A DNA stretch of 64,000 bases from Comamonas sp. SCN 65-56 (GTDB taxonomy: Bacteria; Pseudomonadota; Gammaproteobacteria; Burkholderiales; Burkholderiaceae_C), in contig NZ_MEDS01000006.1 of the NCBI RefSeq assembly GCF_001724135.1, forward strand, positions 62,001 through 126,000. Reading direction: 5' to 3'. The position numbers were made by a program, and so were the translations under genes. Numbering within the stretch: the stretch's first letter is position 1; every line of letters begins with the position of its first letter. Below the pieces are notes generated by a model. The model was given only the letters and a program-made list of their open reading frames with translations, had not been told where the DNA came from and did no database searches. Positions 45,964 to 55,356 of the stretch are shown here, piece after piece.

Positions 45964-47243
45964 GGGGCGCTGACGGGTGCGGGTGAGTCCGGCTTGCTTG
46001 ACGTTTCCGGGCCTTTGGGCCCGCGCGCGCTACCCGCCACCATGTCAAAGCGCAACAAGCGGCATTCAATCGGCCCGTTGAACAGCGGCACGCGGCGGGA
46101 CGCCTTCAGGCGCATGGCCGAGGGCAGCTCGCGATCGGGCGAGAGTATCCAGGCCTGCCAACCGGCGTAATGGCGCTTCCAGTGCGTGGCGAGCTGCTTG
46201 AAAAAGTCTTCATCGCCGCTGTTTTGCGCGCTTTCGCGCCCGGGGCGGGCGCCTTGCAGCGCGCGCTCGCGGCTGCTTTGCCCGGCGGCGCCGGCGGCGG
46301 CGATGCGCTCGCCATACGGCGGGTTGAGCAGCATCACGCCGGGCAGCTCGCAGGGTGGCAGGCGTTCCAGCGCGTCGCCGCCGCGCAGTTGCACGGCGGC
46401 GGCCACGCCCGCGCGCTCGGCGTTGCGCCGGGCGAAGTCCACCATGCGGTGTGAAATATCACTGCCAAATATGGGTGTAGAGCTTGTCTGTACTGTGCTA
46501 ATAGCTTCTTTTTTGAGAGTATCCCAGGCTGCGCGGTCATGCGGCAGCAGGCGCTCGAAGGCGAAGCGGCGCTTCAGGCCCGGCGCGATGCGGCAGGCGA
46601 TCTGCGCCGCCTCGATGACGACGGTGCCGCTGCCGCAGCAGGGGTCGTACAGCGGCAGGCCGCTTTCTGGCGTCCAGCCGCAGGCGGCGATCATCGCGGC
46701 GGCCAGGGTCTCCTTGAGCGGCGCGTCGCCCTTGTCCTCGCGCCAGCCGCGCTTGAAGAGCGGCTCGCCCGAGGTGTCGATGGAGAGCGTGGCGGTTTCC
46801 GGCGTCAGGTGCAGGTGGATGCGCGCGTCGGGGCGGTGCGTGTCCACATCGGGGCGCGTGCCGCTCTGCTGGCGAAAGCGGTCGGCGACCGCGTCCTTCA
46901 CGCGCAGCGCGGCGAAGTTCAGGCTCTTCAAGGGGCTCGCGTGCGCGGTCACCTCGATCTTGAAGGTCTGGCGGGCGGTAAACCACGCTTCCCAGCGCAC
47001 GCTGCTGGCAAGTTCGTACAGATCGGCTTCGCCGCGATACGGTCGGTGCGCAAGCTGCACCAGCACGCGCTGCGCCAGGCGGCTGTGCAGGTTGAGCTCC
47101 AGCACCGCGCGCCACGGCGCGGCCAGGCGTACGCCCGCGCGCAGCGCCTGCACGTCAGGGCAGCCGGTGATCGCACGCACCTCGTCGGCCAGGAAACCCT
47201 CGACACCGGCGGCGCAGGGCAAAAAGAGTTCAAACCGGTTCAT
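45960..47243 (-). CDS. THUMP-domain class I rRNA methyltransferase (RlmL-like)
   Basis: A 427-residue RNA methyltransferase related to the N-terminal half of E. coli RlmKL, which makes m2G2445 in 23S rRNA. A THUMP domain covers about residues 45-160; the catalytic domain has DPCCGSGTVVIEAA near 200 and LLNPPYGERI near 310. Between them lies an in-frame repeat copy read as KKEAISTVQTSSTPIFGSD. It is co-transcribed with ddpX (4-base overlap) and the thioesterase upstream (4-base overlap). Confidence 0.92.
   Translation of the reverse strand: MNRFELFLPCAAGVEGFLADEVRAITGCPDVQALRAGVRLAAPWRAVLELNLHSRLAQRVLVQLAHRPYRGEADLYELASSVRWEAWFTARQTFKIEVTAHASPLKSLNFAALRVKDAVADRFRQQSGTRPDVDTHRPDARIHLHLTPETATLSIDTSGEPLFKRGWREDKGDAPLKETLAAAMIAACGWTPESGLPLYDPCCGSGTVVIEAAQIACRIAPGLKRRFAFERLLPHDRAAWDTLKKEAISTVQTSSTPIFGSDISHRMVDFARRNAERAGVAAAVQLRGGDALERLPPCELPGVMLLNPPYGERIAAAGAAGQSSRERALQGARPGRESAQNSGDEDFFKQLATHWKRHYAGWQAWILSPDRELPSAMRLKASRRVPLFNGPIECRLLRFDMVAGSARGPKGPETSSKPDSPAPVSAP
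46464..46514 (-). repeat. short palindromic repeat, copy 8, in frame inside the rRNA methyltransferase gene
   Basis: On the minus strand it reads AAGAAGCTATTAGCACAG, TACAGACAAGCTCTACACCC, ATATTTGGC, a diverged copy. It is translated within the loop between the SAM-binding motif and the next strand of the catalytic domain. Confidence 0.55.
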
Positions 47244-47692
47244 GGCTGACGTCCCATGTGCGCCAGGAGCGCATCGAGCCGCTCGCGCGCCAGCGGCGGG
47301 ATGGGCGTCGCGCGGCGCGTTTCGTGCGAAACAAAGACGATGCCGGTCTTGCCGCGCGCCACCTCGCGGCCGGTGGTCGATTCGGTCATCTGGAACACCA
47401 GATCGAAGCCGTAGCGGTTGAAATCCATGGGTCGCATGCGCACGATGAGCTGTTCGCCATGAAAGGCCTCGGACTTGTACTGCGCCAGCATGTCGCCAAC
47501 GACGATGCCCGCGCCGCCCGCGTTGGCCTCGGTCATGCCCATGGCCTGAAAAAAGCGCAGCCGCGCCTCGGAGACCAGGCTGAGCAGCTGCGCGTTATCG
47601 AGGTGCCCGCCCTGGTTGACGTGGCTGATGTAGACCTGCAGTGTGGTCTCGAAGCAGAAGCGGTCGGGGAGGTCGAAAAGAACGCGGGCCAT
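47240..47692 (-). CDS. acyl-CoA thioesterase, 4HBT hotdog family
   Basis: A 150-residue hotdog thioesterase of the 4-hydroxybenzoyl-CoA type. The N-terminal half has YISHVNQGGHLDNAQLLSLVSEARLRFF, where the Asp that activates water in the Pseudomonas enzyme lies just after the GG, followed by the FQMTESTTGREVARGKTGIVFV strand pair. The 4-base overlap with the methyltransferase gene suggests one transcript of thioesterase, methyltransferase, dipeptidase and PIN gene. Confidence 0.88.
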   Translation of the reverse strand: MARVLFDLPDRFCFETTLQVYISHVNQGGHLDNAQLLSLVSEARLRFFQAMGMTEANAGGAGIVVGDMLAQYKSEAFHGEQLIVRMRPMDFNRYGFDLVFQMTESTTGREVARGKTGIVFVSHETRRATPIPPLARERLDALLAHMGRQP

Positions 47693-47707
47693 GGGGGAAG
47701 TGTGAAC

Positions 47708-49249
47708 TCAGATTTGCTTGCGCAGGCTGGCCGGCGCGATCTTGAGCTGCTCGCGGTATTTGGCAACGGTGCGTCGCGCGCAGGCGATGCCCTGTTCCTT
47801 GAGCATCTCGGCCAGCTGGTTGTCCGACAGCGGCTTGAGCGGGTCTTCGGCGGCGACGAACTGGCGCAGCAGCGCGCGCACCGCGGTGCTCGACGCGCTG
47901 CCCCCCGCGTCCGTGCCCAGGCCGGAGCCGAAGAAATACTTGAGCTCATAGGTGCCCTGCGGCGTGGCCATGAATTTGCCGTTGGTCACGCGCGAAATGG
48001 TCGATTCGTGCATGCCGAGCTCTTCGGCGATCTCGCGCAGCACCAGCGGGCGCATGGCCAGGTCGCCGTGGATGAAAAAGGCTTTTTGCTGCTCGACGAT
48101 GGCGCGCGCGGTGCGCAAGATGGTGTCAAAGCGCTGCTCGATGTTCTTGATGAACCAGCGCGCCTCGGTCAGGCGCGCCTGCAGCTCGGGGTGGCCCTCC
48201 TCCTTGCGGTGCTGGCGCAGTGCCTGGGCATAGGCGTCGTGCACGCGCAGGCGCGGCATCACCTCGGGGTTGAGTTGCACATCCAGGCGCAGCTCGCCGC
48301 CCTGCAGGCGCCGGCGCACGATGACATCGGGCACGATGATGTTGCGCTCCACCTCGGCAAAGCGCCGCCCGGGCCGCGGCTCCAGGCGTGCGATCAGCGC
48401 CATCGCGGCGCGCGTTTCTTCCTCGTTGGCGTTGCAGGCCTGCGCGAGACGGCGCACGTCGCGGCGCGCCAGCCATTCCAGCGGCTGCCTGCAGATCACC
48501 TGCGCAGCGCAGAGCACGGCGGGCGGCTGTGCTTCGCTCAGCCCCAGGGCACGCACCTGCAACTGCAGGCATTCGGCCAGATCGCGCGCACCGACGCCGG
48601 TGGGCTCCAGGCTTTGCAGCAGCTTGAGCGCAATGCCGAACTGCTCGACCACTTCCTGCACGCGTTCGAGGTCGCCGCTGCCCACCAGACCCTCGGCGAG
48701 CGACTGCAGCGAATCCTCCAGGTAGCCGTCGTCGTTCAGCGAATCGATCAGGAAGGACAGCGCGGCCCGCTCCTCGCGCGTGAGGCGCAGCGCCAGCGCC
48801 TGGCGGTGCAGGTGATCGGCCAGGGTCTCGTGCGCGCTCTCCCGGTTGCCGACGGCATCGTCGTCGGTGTCCGGCGCGGGGCCGGCGCCGGGCGCCTCGG
48901 CGCTCCAGGGGCTGTCGCCGCTGGCAGCGTCGACAACATCGTCGCCATCCCAGTCGCTGTCGCTTTTGGTGCTGTTTTCGGCTCTTTCGCTTGCCGGACT
49001 TGCGTCGAATGCTTCTGATATGGGAGCAATTTCGCTGCGCTCGAGCTTGCGCTCCGGCGCCGCTGGCGACTGCGCCTCGCCAGCGGGCTCGTCGCTGGCG
49101 AGCTCCAGGAAGGGGTTGTCCACCAGCATGTCCTGCACTTCCTGCGACAGCTCCAGCGTCGACAGCTGCAGCAGGCGGATGGACTGCTGCAGCTGCGGCG
49201 TGAGCGCCAGATGCTGCGAGACGCCCAGGGACAGGCCGACCTTTGCCAT
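47708..49249 (-). CDS. rpoN: RNA polymerase sigma-54 factor
   Basis: Sigma-54 of 513 residues. Region I, rich in Gln and Leu (LSLGVSQHLALTPQLQQSIRLLQLSTLELSQEVQDML, in two blocks), comes first, and the C-terminal RpoN box is RRTVAKYREQ. The acidic region II linker (about 60-115) contains an in-frame palindromic-repeat copy, read as SEAFDASPASERAENSTK. The order lptA-lptB-rpoN is conserved in proteobacteria. Full domain content present. Confidence 0.96.
   Translation of the reverse strand: MAKVGLSLGVSQHLALTPQLQQSIRLLQLSTLELSQEVQDMLVDNPFLELASDEPAGEAQSPAAPERKLERSEIAPISEAFDASPASERAENSTKSDSDWDGDDVVDAASGDSPWSAEAPGAGPAPDTDDDAVGNRESAHETLADHLHRQALALRLTREERAALSFLIDSLNDDGYLEDSLQSLAEGLVGSGDLERVQEVVEQFGIALKLLQSLEPTGVGARDLAECLQLQVRALGLSEAQPPAVLCAAQVICRQPLEWLARRDVRRLAQACNANEEETRAAMALIARLEPRPGRRFAEVERNIIVPDVIVRRRLQGGELRLDVQLNPEVMPRLRVHDAYAQALRQHRKEEGHPELQARLTEARWFIKNIEQRFDTILRTARAIVEQQKAFFIHGDLAMRPLVLREIAEELGMHESTISRVTNGKFMATPQGTYELKYFFGSGLGTDAGGSASSTAVRALLRQFVAAEDPLKPLSDNQLAEMLKEQGIACARRTVAKYREQLKIAPASLRKQI
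48964..49022 (-). repeat. short palindromic repeat, copy 9, in frame inside rpoN
   Basis: On the minus strand, ATATCAGAAGCATTCGACGC, AAGTCCGGCAAGCGAAAGAGCC, GAAAACAGC. It adds residues to the acidic linker between region I and the core-binding domain of sigma-54, which tolerates length changes. The copy is diverged; the call rests on order of blocks and the AAGCG-AGAGCC end. Confidence 0.5.
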
Positions 49250-49253
49250 TGCC

Positions 49254-50024
49254 CTACATCCGGAAATGCTCGCCGAGGTAGACGCGACGCACCTCGGCGT
49301 TGTCCACGATCTCGGACGGCGTGCCGCGCGCCAGCACCCGGCCTTCGCTGATGATGCAGGCGTGGTCGCAGATGCCCAGGGTCTCGCGCACGTTGTGGTC
49401 GGTGATGAGCACGCCGATGCCGCGCTCCTTGAGGAAGCCGATGATGCGTTGGATCTCGATCACGGCGATCGGATCGATGCCGGCAAAGGGCTCATCGAGC
49501 AGGATGAAGCGCGGCTGCGTCGCCAGCGCGCGCGCGATCTCCACGCGCCGGCGCTCGCCGCCCGAAAGCGCCATGGCGCGCGCGTCGCGCAGATGCTCCA
49601 CATGCAGATCCTGCAGCAGTGCGCTCAAGCGCCGCTCGATTTCCGCGCCTGGCAGCGGCTTGCCGTTCTCGCCGCGCTGCAGCTCGAGCACCGCGCGCAC
49701 GTTCTCCTGCACGCTGAGCTTGCGAAATATCGATGCTTCCTGCGGCAGGTACGACAGCCCCAGTTGCGAGCGCCTGTGGATGGGCATGTGCGTCACGTCG
49801 CGCCCGTCGATGGTGATGCTGCCGCCATCGCAGCGCACCAGGCCGACGATCATGTAAAACGAGGTGGTCTTGCCGGCGCCATTGGGGCCCAGCAGCCCGA
49901 CCACCCCGCCTTCGGGGACTTGCAGCGACACGTCCTCTACCACGGTGCGCCCGGCATAGCTCTTTCTCAGATGCTCAACGCACAGCAGGCTGGTACCTGC
50001 TGCAGGGCTCAGCGGGCGGATCAT
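49254..50024 (-). CDS. lptB: LPS export ABC transporter ATP-binding protein LptB
   Basis: ATPase of the LptB2FG lipopolysaccharide exporter, 256 residues. Walker [10 protein letters not shown], the signature [15 protein letters not shown] and Walker [10 protein letters not shown] are intact, with the LptB-specific end [10 protein letters not shown]. It overlaps lptA by 4 bases and precedes rpoN by 4 bases, the usual arrangement. LptC is not found upstream. Confidence 0.95.
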   Translation of the reverse strand: MIRPLSPAAGTSLLCVEHLRKSYAGRTVVEDVSLQVPEGGVVGLLGPNGAGKTTSFYMIVGLVRCDGGSITIDGRDVTHMPIHRRSQLGLSYLPQEASIFRKLSVQENVRAVLELQRGENGKPLPGAEIERRLSALLQDLHVEHLRDARAMALSGGERRRVEIARALATQPRFILLDEPFAGIDPIAVIEIQRIIGFLKERGIGVLITDHNVRETLGICDHACIISEGRVLARGTPSEIVDNAEVRRVYLGEHFRM

Positions 50025-50659
50025 GGCGCCTGGCGCGGCGCGGGCGCAAGCTCCGGGCTGGCGCGCAATGCGGGCGTTTCGGTGGTGGCAGCAGCCGACG
50101 GTGCCGGCTTTTCCTTCGGTGCCAGCGTGGCCCGCACGCGCGTGCCGCCAGTGGCGCCCGGCTGGCGTGGCGCACCATCGACGGTGAAGATGTCGGTGGC
50201 GTTGTTGTAGGTGATCACGGCGCCGCTGATGTCGTCGCTCAGCACGCCGGCGCGCAGGCGGCGCAGCTCGGCGCGGCGCTGCAGCTTGATGAGCTCGGTG
50301 CGTCCGTCCCAGTCTATGGTTTCGGCCTCGCCCTCGATGAATTCCTCGGGTGCGCCCTTGGGGGTATCGCGTTTTTGGCGGAAGTACGCGCGCTTGCCAG
50401 GCGCTGCGGTCACGATGCCGCTCTGGTGCCCCTGCCCGTCTTCCTGCACCTGCACCTTGGCGCCGCGCAGCACCATGCTGCCTTTGGTGATCACCACGTT
50501 GCCGGTGAACACGCTGGTGAGCTTGACATCGTCACGCACCAGGCTGTCGGCCTCGACGTGCATGGGCTGGTCGCGATCGGCTTTTTCCGCATGCGCCGCG
50601 CTGCCGCTGGCAAGCAGCAGCACGGTGACGATCAGCAGCAGGGAGTGGCGATGGGTCAT
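50021..50659 (-). CDS. lptA: LPS export protein LptA
   Basis: Periplasmic bridge protein of 212 residues that carries lipopolysaccharide between membranes. A signal peptide (about residues 1-24, ending AHA) precedes an OstA-type beta-jellyroll: [28 protein letters not shown], then [17 protein letters not shown] and [14 protein letters not shown]. The C-terminus is Pro/Ala-rich. ATG 50659 is chosen for a proper signal peptide. In many proteobacteria lptC and kdsC lie directly upstream; here that place is taken by dsbA. Confidence 0.93.
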   Translation of the reverse strand: MTHRHSLLLIVTVLLLASGSAAHAEKADRDQPMHVEADSLVRDDVKLTSVFTGNVVITKGSMVLRGAKVQVQEDGQGHQSGIVTAAPGKRAYFRQKRDTPKGAPEEFIEGEAETIDWDGRTELIKLQRRAELRRLRAGVLSDDISGAVITYNNATDIFTVDGAPRQPGATGGTRVRATLAPKEKPAPSAAATTETPALRASPELAPAPRQAP

Positions 50660-50739
50660 GGTGCGGGTCAAGGCACGGTTCTTGCAATTGATTGTAGCCA
50701 CCGCCTGCGCGGGAGATGCATGAGCGGGGCGAACATGAA

Positions 50740-50762
50740 AAAGCGCGCCCGAGGCGCGCTTT
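50740..50762 (-). terminator. Rho-independent terminator after dsbA
   Basis: A perfect 10-base-pair stem (AAAGCGCGCC/GGCGCGCTTT) with a 3-base loop, followed on the minus strand by TTTTT. It lies between the dsbA stop and the lptA start, so lptA needs its own promoter in the 127-base gap or read-through. Confidence 0.85.
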
Positions 50763-50786
50763 GGCTGGAGTGGCTCTTGGTCACCC

Positions 50787-51437
50787 TCAGGTCGTGCGCT
50801 CCTTTTGCACCAGGAAATCCACCGTCTGCAGTACCACCTGCATGCTGCCGGCGAGCGTGCCGTCCGTATAAAAGCGTCCGGCCACGCCCATCGATGGCAC
50901 GCCCTCGACGTTGTAGGCCGCCTGCAGCTGTGTCGCCTTGCGCACGTTGTTGGCTACGGAGAAGGAGTTGTAGGCCTCCTTGAACTTGGCGCCATCCAGC
51001 CCCTGTTTGACCACCCAGTCGAAGATCGCGGCGTCCTTGTTCAACGACAGGCGCTCGACGTGGATCGCGTGAAACACCTTGGCGTGCAGCTCCTTGAGCT
51101 TGTCCATGCTCTCGAGCGCGAAGTAGAGCTTTTGCTCCGGCACGAAGCTGGCATTGAAGGCCACCGGCATGCGGCGAAAGAACACGTCCTTGGGTAGCGC
51201 TGCCATCCACTGCGAGAGTGCGGGCTCGAACGCATTGCAGTGCGGGCAGCTGTACCAGAAAAATTCGATGACTTCCACCTGGCCCTTGGGTGCTTCGGTC
51301 ATCGCCGGTTTCTTCAATTCCAGGTATTCGATGCCCTCTTCGAATTTGCCGCCCTTGGCGCGTGCCGCCAGCGGCAGGCCCATGGTGGTCGCGGCCAGTG
51401 CCGAACCGACAGAGAGGGAAAAATCGCGACGTTTCAT
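50787..51437 (-). CDS. dsbA: thiol:disulfide interchange protein DsbA
   Basis: Periplasmic dithiol oxidase of 216 residues. The signal sequence opens with KRRDFSLSVGSAL, Tat-like. The thioredoxin-fold active site is FFWYSCPHCNAFEP (Cys64, Cys67) and the cis-proline is in VEGVPSMGV. It ends near the terminator at 50740. Co-directional with the SPOR and argS genes upstream, separated by 60 bases from the SPOR gene. Confidence 0.95.
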   Translation of the reverse strand: MKRRDFSLSVGSALAATTMGLPLAARAKGGKFEEGIEYLELKKPAMTEAPKGQVEVIEFFWYSCPHCNAFEPALSQWMAALPKDVFFRRMPVAFNASFVPEQKLYFALESMDKLKELHAKVFHAIHVERLSLNKDAAIFDWVVKQGLDGAKFKEAYNSFSVANNVRKATQLQAAYNVEGVPSMGVAGRFYTDGTLAGSMQVVLQTVDFLVQKERTT

Positions 51438-51497
51438 GCGATGGGGCTCCGGAAGAAGGGGAAAGAACAGGTCTGACGCGGCTGGCGGCGAAAAGGT

Positions 51498-52166
51498 TCA
51501 CTGACCGACGCGCACCAGGATGGAGGCGATGCCGGCGCCGTCGAGCTTGCCCTTGAGCTGCTCGGCATCGTCGCGGCGCGCAAACGGGCCGATGCGCACA
51601 CGGTAGACCGCACGGCCGCTTTGCTGGCCTTCGCTCACGCGCGCTTCCCAGCCCAGCATGGCCAGTTGGGCGCGCTGGGCGTCGGCCTCGTCGGGCGCGC
51701 GAAAGGCACCGGCCTGGATGAAATAGTTGTAGCTGCCGGCGGCGGCCGCGGTGGCTGCTGCGCCGGGCGCGACCGCTGCCGTGGTGGTGCTGGCGCCTTG
51801 TGCCTTGGCGCGTGCCAGGTCGCCGAGCGGATCGGCGCTGGTGGCGGGCACCGGCACGGCAGCGGCGCTGCCAGCCTCACCGGCCACGGCAGGTGGCTGT
51901 GCACTGGCGGCGGTGGCTGCGGCGGCCGCCGCGCTGGTGGGTGCCGGCGTGATGCTGCCATTGCTGCTCAGGCTGGCGTTGGGGTTCCAGTTCTTGTTGC
52001 GCTCGGCGTCCTTGGCATCCTGATCGGCCAGGCGGCTGCCGCCGTTCATGAATGGCACCGGAACCTTGTTGACGTAAGCGGCGACTGCCAGCGCAATCCC
52101 CAGGCCGATCACCACGCCCAGGATCAAGCCTGCAAACGTGCCTCCGCCTTGCCCTTTTTTCGCCAT
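51498..52166 (-). CDS. SPOR-domain protein, single membrane helix
   Basis: A 222-residue bitopic protein. A short basic N-terminus (MAKKGQGGG) is followed by a helix (about 12-33), an Ala/Pro-rich periplasmic linker to about residue 145, and a C-terminal SPOR domain (YNYFIQAGAFRAPDEADAQRAQLAMLGWEAR; VYRVRIGPFARRDDAEQLKGKL). SPOR proteins bind glycan strands without stem peptides at the septum. ATG 52166 is used; GTG 52172, overlapping the argS stop as GTGA, is equally possible. Placement next to argS is common (FtsN-like gene after argS). Confidence 0.93.
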   Translation of the reverse strand: MAKKGQGGGTFAGLILGVVIGLGIALAVAAYVNKVPVPFMNGGSRLADQDAKDAERNKNWNPNASLSSNGSITPAPTSAAAAAATAASAQPPAVAGEAGSAAAVPVPATSADPLGDLARAKAQGASTTTAAVAPGAAATAAAAGSYNYFIQAGAFRAPDEADAQRAQLAMLGWEARVSEGQQSGRAVYRVRIGPFARRDDAEQLKGKLDGAGIASILVRVGQ

Positions 52167-52168
52167 GT

Positions 52169-53848
52169 TCACATCCGTTGAGGGGCCGAGACGCCGAGCA
52201 GCGCCAAGCCGTTTTCCAGCACCTGGCGGGTGGCGGCCACCAGCGCCACGCGTGCAGTTTTCACCGCTTCATCATCCACCAGAATGCGCTCGGCATCGTA
52301 GTAACTATGGTAACTGGCGGCGAGCTCGCGCAGGTAGAAGGTCACGTCGTGCGGCGCGTTGCTGCTGGCGGCCGACGCCAGCATGTCGGGGTATTTGGCC
52401 AGCTGCAGCATCAGCGCCTGTGCCGCGGGGGTATCCAGCGGCGACAGATCCGCGTCCACGAGCGCGCCGATGTCGAAATCCTCGCGCCAGCCGCGCAGCA
52501 CCGAGCAGATGCGTGCATGCGCATACTGCACGTAGTACACCGGGTTGTCGTTGTTCTGCGCGATCGCCAGATCGACGTCGAAGGTGTATTCAGTGTCGGG
52601 CTTGCGGCTCAAGAGGAAGAAGCGCACCGCGTCTTTGCTGGTCCACTCGATCAGGTCGCGCAGCGTCACGTAGGAGCCCGCGCGCTTGCTGATCTTGACC
52701 TCTTCGCCGCCCTTGACCACGCGCACCATGGTGTGCAGCACGTAATCCGGGTAGCCCTGCGGAATGCCGACATCGGCGGCTTGCAGCCCGGCGCGCACAC
52801 GCGCGATGGTGCCGTGGTGGTCGGTGCCCTGGATGTTCACCGCCTTGGTGTAGCCGCGCTGGAATTTCTGGATGTGGTAGGCGACGTCGGGCACGAAGTA
52901 GGTGTAGTGGCCGTCGCTTTTTCGCATCACGCGGTCTTTGTCGTCACCGTAGTCGGTGGACTTGAGCCAGAGCGCGCCGTCCTTCTCATACGTCTTGCCA
53001 TTGGCGACGAGGCGCGCCACCGTGGCCTCGACATGGCCGTTGGCGTACAGGCTCGATTCCAGGTAGTACTCGTCGAACGTGAGGTTGAAGGCCTGCAAGT
53101 CCTTGTCTTGTTCATTGCGCAGGTAGGCGACGGCGAACTGGCGCACGTTGTCGTAATCCTGCACGTCGCCATTGGCGGTGAAGGCGCGGTCGTCCGCCGT
53201 GACGGTGGCTCTGGCGAGGAAGGCGTCGGCAATGTCCTGGATGTAGTCACCGTTGTAGGCGGCCTCGGGCCAGTCGGCATCGCCCGGTTTCACGCCTTGG
53301 GCGCGCAGCTGCGTACTCTTGGTGAGCGTGTCGATCTGCACGCCCGCGTCGTTGTAATAGAACTCGCGGTGCACGCTCCAGCCCTGCGTGGCGTAGAGGT
53401 TGCAAATCGCGTCGCCCAGCGCCGCCTGGCGCCCGTGGCCCACATGCAGCGGGCCGGTCGGGTTGGCCGAGACGAATTCGACGAGGATTTTTTCGCCGCG
53501 ATCGGCCTGGTGGCCAAAGCGTTCCCGGCTGTGCAGCACCTCGCGCAGCACCTGCTGCTTGGCGGCAGGTTTGAGGCGAATGTTCAGAAATCCCGGTCCG
53601 GCGATCTCGATCGCCTCCACCCAGCGCTGCCAGGCGTTGGTCGCAAGCAACGCGGTTTGCAATTGTTCACCGAGCTGACGCGGGTTGGTCTTGAGCGCCT
53701 TGGCCAGCTGCATCGCCGCCGTGCAGGCCCAGTCGCCGTGCGCGGCCACCTTGGGCGATTCGAAGGCCGCACGCGCGCCTGCACCGGGCGAGAGTTTTTC
53801 CAGTTCGGCGGCCAGCGCCGCGAGCAGTTCTTGTTTGACGCTGAGCAT
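52169..53848 (-). CDS. argS: arginyl-tRNA synthetase
   Basis: Class I aminoacyl-tRNA synthetase of 559 residues that charges tRNA-Arg. The N-terminal additional domain is followed by the HIGH-type motif in [18 protein letters not shown], the [12 protein letters not shown] segment, the [16 protein letters not shown] region that replaces KMSKS, and the anticodon-binding C-terminus ending [12 protein letters not shown] 53848 is chosen; a longer open frame upstream runs over the psiF promoter region and is unlikely. Essential gene, intact. Confidence 0.97.
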   Translation of the reverse strand: MLSVKQELLAALAAELEKLSPGAGARAAFESPKVAAHGDWACTAAMQLAKALKTNPRQLGEQLQTALLATNAWQRWVEAIEIAGPGFLNIRLKPAAKQQVLREVLHSRERFGHQADRGEKILVEFVSANPTGPLHVGHGRQAALGDAICNLYATQGWSVHREFYYNDAGVQIDTLTKSTQLRAQGVKPGDADWPEAAYNGDYIQDIADAFLARATVTADDRAFTANGDVQDYDNVRQFAVAYLRNEQDKDLQAFNLTFDEYYLESSLYANGHVEATVARLVANGKTYEKDGALWLKSTDYGDDKDRVMRKSDGHYTYFVPDVAYHIQKFQRGYTKAVNIQGTDHHGTIARVRAGLQAADVGIPQGYPDYVLHTMVRVVKGGEEVKISKRAGSYVTLRDLIEWTSKDAVRFFLLSRKPDTEYTFDVDLAIAQNNDNPVYYVQYAHARICSVLRGWREDFDIGALVDADLSPLDTPAAQALMLQLAKYPDMLASAASSNAPHDVTFYLRELAASYHSYYDAERILVDDEAVKTARVALVAATRQVLENGLALLGVSAPQRM

Positions 53849-53970
53849 AAGAGAGGAGATTTTACGGGGCGCCCTGACAACCCGATCGCCTGGCGCGGCG
53901 TTATGCTGCGTGGCCCGCTGCGCGATGCGGCGCGGTGGGCGTTTCATATTCCTGGCTCAAGGAGATACGC

Positions 53971-54303
53971 ATGAAAAAATGGCTCGCCTTGCTGGCTGCC
54001 GCCGGCTGTGCCCTTTCCCTCGCTGCCCATGCCGCCGATGCGCCCGCCAAGGCTCCGACGGCGCAGCAGCAGAAAATGACCACCTGCAACGCCGAGGCCA
54101 AGACCAAGGCGCTCAAGGGCGATGAGCGCAAGGCCTTCATGAAGGAATGCCTGAGCGCCAAGAAGGCGCCCGCCGCGCCTGCCGCCGCAGCGACGCAGCA
54201 GGAGAAGATGAAAACCTGCAACGCCGACGCCAAGACCAAGGCGCTCAAGGGCGATGCACGCAAGGCCTTCATGAAGGAGTGCCTGGGCGGCAAGGCGGCC
54301 TGA
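53971..54303 (+). CDS. psiF: PsiF-repeat protein, exported
   Basis: A 110-residue exported protein with a signal peptide (ending AHAA, about residue 22) and two PsiF repeats, KMTTCNAEAKTKALKGDERKAFMKECLSAKK and a second near-copy starting KMKTCNADAKTK. Each has two Cys. PsiF is named for phosphate-starvation induction in E. coli but its function is unknown. ATG 53971 follows AAGGAGA; an in-frame GTG upstream is less likely. The two repeat units are also nearly identical at DNA level (54076 and 54208, 132 bases apart). Confidence 0.9.
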   Translation: MKKWLALLAAAGCALSLAAHAADAPAKAPTAQQQKMTTCNAEAKTKALKGDERKAFMKECLSAKKAPAAPAAAATQQEKMKTCNADAKTKALKGDARKAFMKECLGGKAA

Positions 54304-54307
54304 TCCG

Positions 54308-54880
54308 ATGCGCCAAGACGCCACCGGCATGGCGTCGGCGCACGCCGGTGGCGCGGCCTCCCCGCCTGCGGAGCGGCGCATCACGCTGCGCGTCTGCGAA
54401 GCTGGCGATCTGCCAGCGCTGGCGGCACTGTTCACCGACGCCGTGCACGTGCTGGGCGCGCCGCATTACAACGCCGCGCAATTGCGCGCATGAGCACCCA
54501 GGCCGCCCGATCTGTCTGGCTGGGAACACAAGCTCGCCGGGCTGCATGTCTGGCTCGCGCAGGTGGACGGTACGCTCGCCGGATTCACTGCGTTCGATGA
54601 CGCGGGTCATATTGAATTTCTCTTCACCGCGCCAGCGTTGGCGCGCCAAGGTGTTGCCACACACTTGTACCAGCAGGTGCGGCGCAGCGTTGGCGCGAGG
54701 GAGCTGTCGACCGAGGCGAGTCTCGTCGCGTTGCCGTTTTTCCTGCGCGAGGGCTTTGTTGTCGTTCAGGAGCAGCAGGTCATGCGCGCGGGCGTGCTGC
54801 TTCGCCGATTCGCGATGCGCCATTCACCACCCGAAGCAGCGTGCAACAACCCGCCTGTCGATGGCTTGCCCCAGCGCTGA
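54308..54880 (+). pseudogene. GNAT-family N-acetyltransferase interrupted by an in-frame stop
   Basis: An acetyltransferase of about 190 codons broken by TGA at 54491-54493. The first part reads RITLRVCEAGDLPALAALFTDAVHVLGAPHYNAAQLRA, then the stop, and the same frame continues with LSGWEHKLAGLHVWLAQVDGTLAGFTAFDDAGHIEFLFTAPALARQGVATHLYQQV, which holds the acetyl-CoA loop ARQGVATHL. Relatives have Trp at the stop position, so a TGG to TGA change explains it. No frameshift is involved. A GTG at 54563 could start a C-terminal fragment, but that would lack part of the fold. Confidence 0.85.
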
Positions 54881-54900
54881 ACCGACCTTGCGAACAGGGT

Positions 54901-55356
54901 TCAGCGCGTGAACACCCCGCGCGCCAGAAACACCGCCAGCAGCACCACGACCACCATCAGGTGCGCGGCCCACATCACGAGCAGGCGGGTTTTCTTGAGT
55001 TCGTCCGCCGCGGGCAGCGCCCCGTCGGCATCGAGGCGGTGGCGCCAGCTGCGGTAGCGCCGCACTGCCATGACCAGCAGCAGCGCCATCGCCACCAGCA
55101 GGGCGATCTTGGCGTGCAGCAGGTGTTGCGACCAGTACCAGCCCGCGCCCTTCATGCCCCAGAAGGTACGCGCCACACCCGTCGCCAGCACGATCAGCGC
55201 CGACAGCAGGCTTAGCGCGTTCATGCGCACCAGACGGCGCACCACGGCGGGGTTCATCCAGTCGGCGCGGCACAGCGCGGTTTCGGCCGTCATGAAGGTG
55301 GCCAGCATGATGAAGGCCATGATGTGGGCCCAGGCCAGCAGACTTTCCAGAATCAC
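54901..55356 (-). CDS. DUF2214 family membrane protein
   Basis: A 151-residue integral membrane protein with four predicted helices (about 6-26, 45-62, 80-98, 125-145). The segments AWAHIMAFIMLATFMTAETAL and GWYWSQHLLHAKIALLVAM match DUF2214, a family with conserved His residues but no assigned function. The GTG start overlaps the stop of the LysR gene, so they are likely one operon. Confidence 0.82.
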   Translation of the reverse strand: MILESLLAWAHIMAFIMLATFMTAETALCRADWMNPAVVRRLVRMNALSLLSALIVLATGVARTFWGMKGAGWYWSQHLLHAKIALLVAMALLLVMAVRRYRSWRHRLDADGALPAADELKKTRLLVMWAAHLMVVVVLLAVFLARGVFTR

